A stretch of 64,000 nt of DNA from Prostheceraeus crozeri (lineage: Eukaryota > Platyhelminthes > Polycladida > Euryleptidae): the NCBI GenBank assembly GCA_907163375.1, contig CAJQUW010015391.1, positions 744,001 to 808,000 on the forward strand, in the 5' to 3' direction. Below, piece by piece: positions 25,901-34,900 of this stretch. Numbering within the stretch: the first letter of the stretch is position 1; the number at the start of each line of letters is the position of its first letter. The translations under genes were made by a program, and so were the position numbers. The notes beneath the pieces were generated by a model that ran no database searches, was not told the DNA's origin, and saw only the letters and a list, made by a program, of their open reading frames with translations.

Positions 25901-28900
25901 TAGTATTTCCTTTTTTTGTTAGATGTTTTCCACTTATCAAAAGCTTTTATAAATGTGCACTTGTTTGATGTCACCAATCAAATGTCACGGATGTTGAAGA
26001 CGTGCAAGAAGATTTAGCTGACCAGATTTCGAGGAGTTGATATGATATAGTTATAGTTATCTTTTGATGTTTATACTGCTTTTTATTGACTAGCCACGTA
26101 GTGATATAAAGCGAGCCGTAGTCGAGCTGCCTAAAAAGCTAGCTATGACGATATTATAAACCGACCCTTGACAACAAAGTAGCTGATATTGCAGCATTTG
26201 AAATCACTATCTGGATCAGTTGATATCAAGCAGCATCAACCGTTTGAGCTAGTGATATCAAATTCTATAATCGATGGAGAAAGTAGACAGTACCATAGAT
26301 AGAAGGACCATGCTACAATGAATGCCACTGTATTGACGGTTATCTATGGAATCAATAAATACTATTTGACCAATTTCCGTACTGATAGTGCAAATTATCA
26401 GATTAGAGATTTACATAGAACACTTCCCCAGGAGGTCGATGATAAGATTAAGTGATCCATGCTTTTATGGCATGAGAAACCTTTGGGATTCAGATGTCAG
26501 GGATATTCGGAAGAAATTAAATGATCCATCATCTGTGCCAAAAAATAATTTTATCATATCAGGTTTGTATTTCCATAATAATTGCACTTATCATCAATTG
26601 AAAATGCTCATTTTAATTATTTTTCTATACATGAGCGCATATTAGCGTAAAAAGATATTTATCAATAGATCCTTCTGCTTGTAAATATCACTTAATATGC
26701 ACCGAAAACGCCAATTGAATGTACGAGTATATACGTATGTACTTTGGGACCAAATGTGCGCAGTTTTTTCTTTATAAATTAATCAGAAAACCAGAATCTC
26801 ATGATGAAGTTTTGAACATTTAGCTAAATGCAATGAAAACAGTTCCCCTGTAGTCGAACTTGTACTCCATACCACAATAGGACAGCGATATGTAATTCAG
26901 CATTAGCTGCTGTTTGTCAAATGTTGATGAACTCACGTTCTTTACTAAAGGTGCGTGTGACGACTTCACACACAGATCTTCGATTGATTAATCAAATAGA
27001 ATTTGAATTTTATCTAATGACTTAGTGTATCAAATGAAAGAAAATCAAGCGATTTCAATTCATGATGGTTTTGAGCCCAACTTATATAGTAATCTAATTA
27101 TTGGAAATAAATTCAAGATTGTAAATTGTTTTAGCGTTATTACCTGAACTAAACTTTAGTCGAGCTGTCAATGTTATACCATGCTACAAATTCTATAGTT
27201 GTAGCGACAACCAATCAATATTGTTCGTCGTATAACTTCGAAGTTGATAGTTTCGTGTCGAAATGGCATGTTGAATCTTAATTGTAGATTTCGGTTTCGT
27301 ATCTCGGTCATCAGTTCATTATGAATATCATGTGTTAATGCGATTGGTTGCTTCCCTTAGAGCTACTGCTGTTCGTAGCAACATAAATTTGACTTGTCCT
27401 ATTAGAGCAAGAATTTCTGCTTCGACCTTGAATTTCTTCCTGTAAAAATCTCTTCATTACATTTCCATGGAACTGTCATTTATGCCTGCTATTTCCTGCT
27501 GGGCAGCAAGGCAATCACATTCCAGGTATGAAGTAAATCATTATTTCTGCTCACTTCGATAAGGGATCGTCCATAATTCACACGGACAAAGACGAATTTT
27601 TGTTTCCCCACCTGCCTTTAGCTGGAAATTTCTAAGATGTCCAAGACCGCACCCCATCTCACCCCAACAATGGCGAATGTGGACAATGGACAAAAACGAA
27701 ATGGACAACGAAACTTTATCGCCACAGAATCAGTGAACTTTGATGGCAGAAATTCTAATGTGACTCTGTAAAGGGTCATGCATAGATATTTTATTTTTCA
27801 CCGTGCGTATAATGTAGATATCCTGTCACTTTATTTTACCTGTAAAGCAGATTACTGCACGGGCGTGCAGTAATATTTTCATTATTGCGCTGGTTGAATT
27901 ATATAAAACCCGTTTATTATTTCACCATAGAATTTGATTAGTCATAATGATATCGGTGAAAAATAAAATTACCTACACAACTAGTGCAAAGATATCCATC
28001 TTTTGCTTATCTTTTGCTCCATCTTTCGCCCTTCGGGCTCGTGCATAGATATGTTGACCTCGAAGAAAGCAATAAAGATGGATATTTTGCACTAAATAAC
28101 TATTCCTTTGTGTTTGTTTGGTACCACGTTTAAGTGGAATAAGTGGTTATTATAAGTTATTATCATATAGCCAACTTCTATGTCCCTTTTCTATTGTAGT
28201 TTTGAGTCTTTCAAAAGTGTATAATGGTCAACTATTTATTGTATGATAACTATGATAAGTGAAGTTCCAGGACATTCTGGCTTGACCTTGAATAATATAA
28301 TGTCCTGGAAAGTCAAGGTCAAGTCAGAATGTCCTGGAACTTCTCTGAACAAACAGTATCAGCGATTACATTGTTAAATAACACCCACTCAATTGTTGTA
28401 GTAGTAGTTGATTGTCACAGTACAGTTATTGAATGTAGGCTGGAATGAACATGTATTGGTATTAGAAACAGCATTGTTGCTTGTCTGACTGGGAAGTTCA
28501 TTGCTACGAATAGAAATTGTTGATGTTCGCGGTTGATCGGCGTCATCATTCCTCTTGTAGATTGCAGCACTCATACGTTTCTCATGTGAGCTGGCCTCGA
28601 TGTAAGCGGAGTTTGCGGCTTCACTCACACGACCAGTTTTCTTTCGAATAACTTCTTAGTTAATTCCAGATGAAATTAACCTGTTAGTAACAGTCCTCCG
28701 CAGGCTAGAGTTGGTTATATATTTCTTGGGATCACTCATGCTAAACAACTGTTTTGTGACTTTTTGAATGGAATGGACTCCCAATGGCATTGCATTATAC
28801 CAAACTGGGCCTTTAGGGTTGCGCTTACACGATAAATAAAATGCATTATGACCTCGCAAGTTATGAGCCCCTGGACGATGTGAGACATAATCTTTGTAAA

Positions 28901-31900
28901 GAGAAACGACACATTTTCCAGGATCTTCTGGCAGCGAATAAATTCTCGTTTGTTTTGGCTCCATTCTCGAGTGTTTTAGGCCAAATGTATGGTTCTTGGA
29001 AATTCTCTCTGTGTAGAGTAAGTATTCTCCCGTGTAATCTGTAATCAATTGAATTTGTGATTGATCACCATAAATAAGATCACGATGCTCCTGACATGCT
29101 CGGAGGCTAAGATAAAGACCCAAGTGATATAAAAGAGTGTGGAGAAGCTGCTCCGGATTAGATCTACCAAATTTTCCTTTCTTCCATAATTCCTCCTCTT
29201 CTTCATATTCAATGACCGCTGCTCTTTTTCTAGGTTTAGCCAACCCCAATGCTGCGTTCTTCTTCATCTGAGAATCGAGGGCTTCTCTAGAGATTTTAAA
29301 TTCTTTGTCCAAGAATATAGACATATTCCATTTCAACATGTTGTTGAAATAATGCTTTATTGAGGCAGCAATTTCTTTGAGTGTCTGTGGTGGATATCTT
29401 TCGCCATTGACTTTCCTAGCATCACAAAAGAAATACTGCAACGTGTGATCTAAATCGTTCGGAGTAAATTCTTCAATTGGCTTCAAAACCTTTGGAATGT
29501 CATCGATTCTTAGCCTCCACTCAAACAGCCATTTTTGATATGTGTTCATAGCCCATTTAGCTTTATCTTTTGTATTTTTCGGAATTCTATTCTCTAAATC
29601 TTCTTCTAGCTCTTCTCTGGATGTACATCCCAAACGTCCACTTGCTTGATCTTCTTCAAGGACCTTATTAACTGGATTTTCATTACCATCCCATTCCTCA
29701 CCAAAAACTTCCACAACATCGTCATATGTTAAGCCAGCTAATTCTTCCATCATTGTGCTGATCCGAAATAAAAATGAAAAGCTTACAGTAATTTTTAAAT
29801 TACTATGGATCATGGATATCTTGGACTTTACGTATATAATAAAGGACTGATTTGAGGATTCCCATGCTAATCCATGGATATCTTGGACTTTACTTGTTGG
29901 CGCTGGCATGGAAATCTAAATAGTATGGAAATTATGGAATTATGGAAATGTTACTACTATTTAGATTTCCATGGTGCTGGCTATATATTAATAAATGACT
30001 GATTTTCGGATCTCCATGCTATTCAGAATGTCCGAGGACGCTCACGCGTCCTCGGACATTCTGAGCATGGAAATCCTCAAATCAGTCCTTTATTATATAC
30101 ATATTTCTTCAAACGCCTCAATATATGAAAATATTAATCACGCGGAACTGAACCAAATCAGCATTGTACCATTGATTTTGATAGTGCGTCAAAAGGTAAT
30201 TATTCACGTACAATTGATAATTGCAATTTATACTTTTCTAAAAGCACTTGACTTGAAATGTCTTCAGGTAATTTCCTATCATATGTGTGCGTGTGTGTTT
30301 CTATCATACTTCTAATATGCAAGAATGTGATGAAATTGGACAAAGTGCTGTGTTTGCCACTTTTGGGATTCTCACAAAATGTGTTAAGCTTCATAGACAA
30401 TGGTTCATTGAACAAGATAAAAAAATGACCTGCAGATGTTTCATTTCAAATGATGGGCTTAGTAATTCTCACTTAATCAGTAAAACGTGGAGAATCTCAT
30501 GCTTGCAGAAATCTTCAAATTGCTTCCCATTGGATTTAAATGCGTTTCTTCATTCTGTCTGACAATAAGAGGAACCGAGTAGAACTCTGCAGACGCGCAT
30601 ATTCGTGGTTGTCACAAGATGTACATCAGTGGGGGAAGGCCTATTTTCGGTTTCGTTTCCTGCAGAAACTCGTTCTGGCTGTTAGATTGTTGAAGCTCTC
30701 CTCAGACGGTCATTATTCCTGTATTTGACGACAACAGATGACTTAATGGCCCAACAAGCAACTCAGGGTAACATTTTGCTAAAGAGTGCACGTATACGTA
30801 GGAAATTGATAAACAAATAACGTAATTTACAGAAATTTGTCAAATCATCTATCAGTGAGAACGGGCGTTAGAATTGCCTTAAGTATTAAGAAGTCTTGTG
30901 TAAACCTCTTAAAAAAGCACTTAAAAAGTAATTTTTTTATATTTCATCAAAGCATCACACCGCATTGAGAATGAAGCAATTTCAGAGTTCTGAACGGGGG
31001 ATTTGGGGGGCTTGGACGGTGCCGAATGCCACTCTTTCAGACTCTCAATGACACTTTCAGGGCTCGACCTATGAACCAAGAGATCGTTAGGCCAAGCACT
31101 AAACGATTCAACCACGGTGGAGTCTATGACGAGATCACAAAACTGTGTTAAAATGGGCATATTGCCCTCGCCCTCCTACCCATTCATAAATATGTCTTTT
31201 TATTTGTCCTCAATTAATTTTGCAGTGTACCATTTTTGCATAATTTTGCAATTTTCGCACTCATTATATTTGCTCTCTTATTTTTTTGTTTTCTTTTCTT
31301 TGTCCTGATATATATTTTTAGATGTTGATTTACATGAGATATATTAATACATTAGGTATTTCCTACATATCCTTTCTCACAGGCAGATGATCTAAGCTTT
31401 TAAAACTTGCTGATTTGGTTCATTAGTACACGATTTAGATTTCCAAAATGTCATACATCAATCACTTGTACAATGCTTCATTCCTACCATGAGGCGTTCA
31501 GTGCATAAAGTGACAAAAATGTCCAAAATATTTTAAGCTGATACACGTAGTCACTATTTAGATATCACTGCTTAGAAAACAAATCTTGTGTAATAACCTA
31601 ATCTAGAACAGTTTCTGTTCTAATCTCCTGAGCAAATATAAAATTGCCATGAAATGCTAGGATGAATTTGACGAAATTTCGAGGCTTTATTAAATTAAAT
31701 AGAACGCTCCTGTAGATCCTAGGCTAAATTTCTGAATATCATCAAAATTTATTTATGACATTTTTTGAAGAATGTTGTTAATTGCTCATTTCATTTTGCT
31801 TCCCATTCAATTATTTTACAATGATGTGTGACAGACTCGGCCATCAACTTTCTAACGGCAACATGATTTATTTAAATCGTCTGTCTTTAAGCAAAATTTG

Positions 31901-34900
31901 ATGGATGACCATTTGATTAAGTGTAGCCGATAGAGATATTGATAAAAGAAAATTAAATAAGTCACCATTACAATGTCGGGAATTGCATTCGCTTTGTCCA
32001 TTTGTACTTACCCCGACATTCCCTCCTCACATGGGTAACTCTTCCTCCCCTCCCAGTACTCCTTCTGTTATTATGGACGATCCCTGTCTGCTTCATTCTG
32101 CTTCCTCACAAGAGTGAGAGTCTCAAAAGCCAATGATGTCATCGCTATGGGAAATGTGAAAGCCTCCAGCTAATACCGGTGATCTCACAAATGTTCAATA
32201 GACTACAAATATGCATGTAATAATGCTACTGTCTGCAGCAGACATATTGGAACGCTTTTCTTACGCTTGATTCGAAGTATGCTAAGGGCGCATGGAGTCT
32301 AATTGCCAATCAAGATGACGATTTACATCTCATCAGATAGGGGCCTACTTGAAATTTCACTTTCTTCATACTAAGTGACTTGAATAGGAGAGACATATGG
32401 TTAAATGTAGACCACCGGATTGCCGAGCAGTTATGAGAACTGTCTGACCGATGTGACTATAAATGAAGGAGTCAATAGATATGATATTGCTACGTCCATA
32501 TGATAGTCTTCATTTCATGGCAGCAGATAACATGGTAGTCTTATGGACTTACATTTTAGATCGACCCACTTCTGTCAATGATGAACAATTGGCGATTGTA
32601 AGCAAATGTGGACCCAAAATACGGGTGCAATGTACATGTACCTATGCGGATAATTGTGGACTCGAACTCGGCCGGTCATCGCGTTGGTAATTATTTCGTG
32701 CTTCATAAAGTTGCGATGGTCTTCGCAAATACAAGAGTGCTTTGAATACAATGGGTTTGAAGCTGTCATTTATCTGGTCGGACCGTCACCGATCCGGCAT
32801 TCGATCCGGTAATTATCATCTTTGACCGGATATTTGCAATTCAATACTATTCCCATATGCGTGGTATTTGTACAGACTCTCATGATGCAAAAATAAAACA
32901 CGTTGATGCAGCAAAGGTAGCACTGCAGCACATGGTCAGGGATTTTGATACAGCCAAACGAAAAGGAAGTACCCGATCGATTCCGCTGAATTTGTGGTTC
33001 ACCAAGCCTCATAGTCATCTTACATTACAGTGGACGAAATTGCTTGTTGTAGTAATATACTCACTCGTCATCTGTCATGCCAATGGCAATAGCTTTTCTT
33101 TACTACGAGTATCACAAACACTAATGGCGGACACTAAAAAACTGTGAGTGGTATCTGCTTTGATGACGGTCAGTCATGAATTACCGATGCAGTTGCTTAA
33201 ATCATGGAATTGAAAAATATTTGACGTACTCAAGTGACTACGTAAATTCAATCGCATTACTGGATGTATATTAATCACTCAATGGCCAGCTCATATAATT
33301 AAAAAACATGGGAATGTCGCAATGAAGGAGATGTAAAGCAAAACTGTAGAAAGCGAATTTTCACTTCGTGTTTAGTGTTCATGAGCGTGGTTTGTGCACG
33401 GCATTTAGCTTATCTTGATGGCAGTATTTCTTCCCTGTTACATATTCTTACTCAATTAGCGAATTTTAGTCCTTGATAATGATATTGGTCGTTTTACTGA
33501 CTTTGATCGTGTTTGAAATATTTCATTATTTCCTTATCTCTTCCAAAGCAGAGATACTTTCTGGCTCTGAAGACAGATTTGATTTTCATGTATAATATCT
33601 CTGAATGCGGTCATCTACATATTTCGTCTCAAGTTAGTTAAAAGAATTATTATTCTCCTTTCAGTTGCGGTCGTCGCAAACAAGAAAAATGAAAATACAC
33701 CTAAACCAACTCCTGCACCTTAGACATGATTTTTCAGTGACTTAGGACATTCTGTTATTTCAAAACTTCGGTGGTTACTCAAATTTCTTAAACAGTAAGT
33801 TGATTAGTCCAATCGGATGTCGACGACGCATGTGAAAAGGTGATCCGAGACAGTGCATTTAATGGTGATGGCATGTATTTAGATTTTTGGTTTTGTCACT
33901 TGGAAATTGGTATTATGATTAATTTAAAAGAAACATTCGATCAAAACTTAAAGGACTTGCATACAAATGTTGAATGGCTCTAATTGACACAGGCACCCTA
34001 TTTATTTTCAATGATAATCGGCGGTATGGTGAGAAATGGCACAGCCATTTCGCTATGAATTATTTGTCACATCTATGGCAGAAAGGACTCTTATATCTTT
34101 GTATCACTCAAGTCTTAAGGTATTTTGAACTTGAGTGACAGAAGAATTGGCTGTCATACATTATCTTAAGGGTATACAAGTCAAAATGGTCTTCGCTTAG
34201 AATGGTCTAGATGGAACTATCCAAGGAAAAGCCTTGAAAATTATGCAGTAGAAACGCTCGCAACAGTAAGTAAAACCTATGTTTCCGCCAAAATAAGCCG
34301 AATGCAAATTGCCTCTTACTGTTTGGAAGGACACCTACGTGTGCGAACTAGACTCTTCGTGTAATGCAAACATTATCATTACCTATATACAGATACAGTC
34401 TGCAATTGAAATTTAAATCGACGCATGAAATATAGACTGTCTATAGAATAAGTTAGGAAACTTGCGGTATGTGTAAAAATACTGACGTATGTCTGCGCGA
34501 AATGAAAGAAATAGCGGCTATGGCGTGTTCTGGTAAACGCATAAGTTATCCAAATGGAGTCAAATGGAAGACCAATCTGCCCAAATTTTGATATAATTCG
34601 CAACGTGTCGCAGACTTGCTGCTTCCTCAGGCGAGTTAATGTTAAATGACAATCTGACATGTAATACAGCATGTCATCGATATGTCTGAGCACTGTAGAT
34701 GAGTCTAAAAATGTGCCATATTGTTTCCATGCCAACTTCCTAGCATGCTAGACCTGATGAAATTTTTAGGAAGATAGGTGAATTATAATACAGGTATAAG
34801 TAAATAGATAGATAAGGATGGATGAGAAACGCAGATAATCAGCAATTTTTGATGGCAGCAACTTCACACACGTTAATTTAATTTTGACACGAGCTTCTGA

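Larger units (their letters stand above)
28261..30105 (-). mobile_element. Crypton (tyrosine-recombinase transposon) with palindromic flanks
   Basis: The coding part is at 28389-29753 on the minus strand. The downstream flank has a 30-bp-armed hairpin (28261-28343). The upstream flank has a nest of palindromes (29900-30105). Both flanking hairpins contain the 10-mer ggacattctg and its inverse: 28270-28279 and 28325-28334 downstream, 30024-30033 and 30054-30063 upstream. Cryptons move by strand exchange between short identical sites rather than inverted-repeat cleavage, so these sites are candidate element ends. The exact borders are inferred. Confidence 0.6.

Noticed and set aside
30921-31160. 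79-codon minus-strand frame near a G-rich patch
   Set aside because: It has some coding-like residues but no family, and nothing beside it supports a gene.
34379-34735. 118-codon minus-strand frame
   Set aside because: It has no recognisable motif, no splice context and AT-rich composition like its surroundings.
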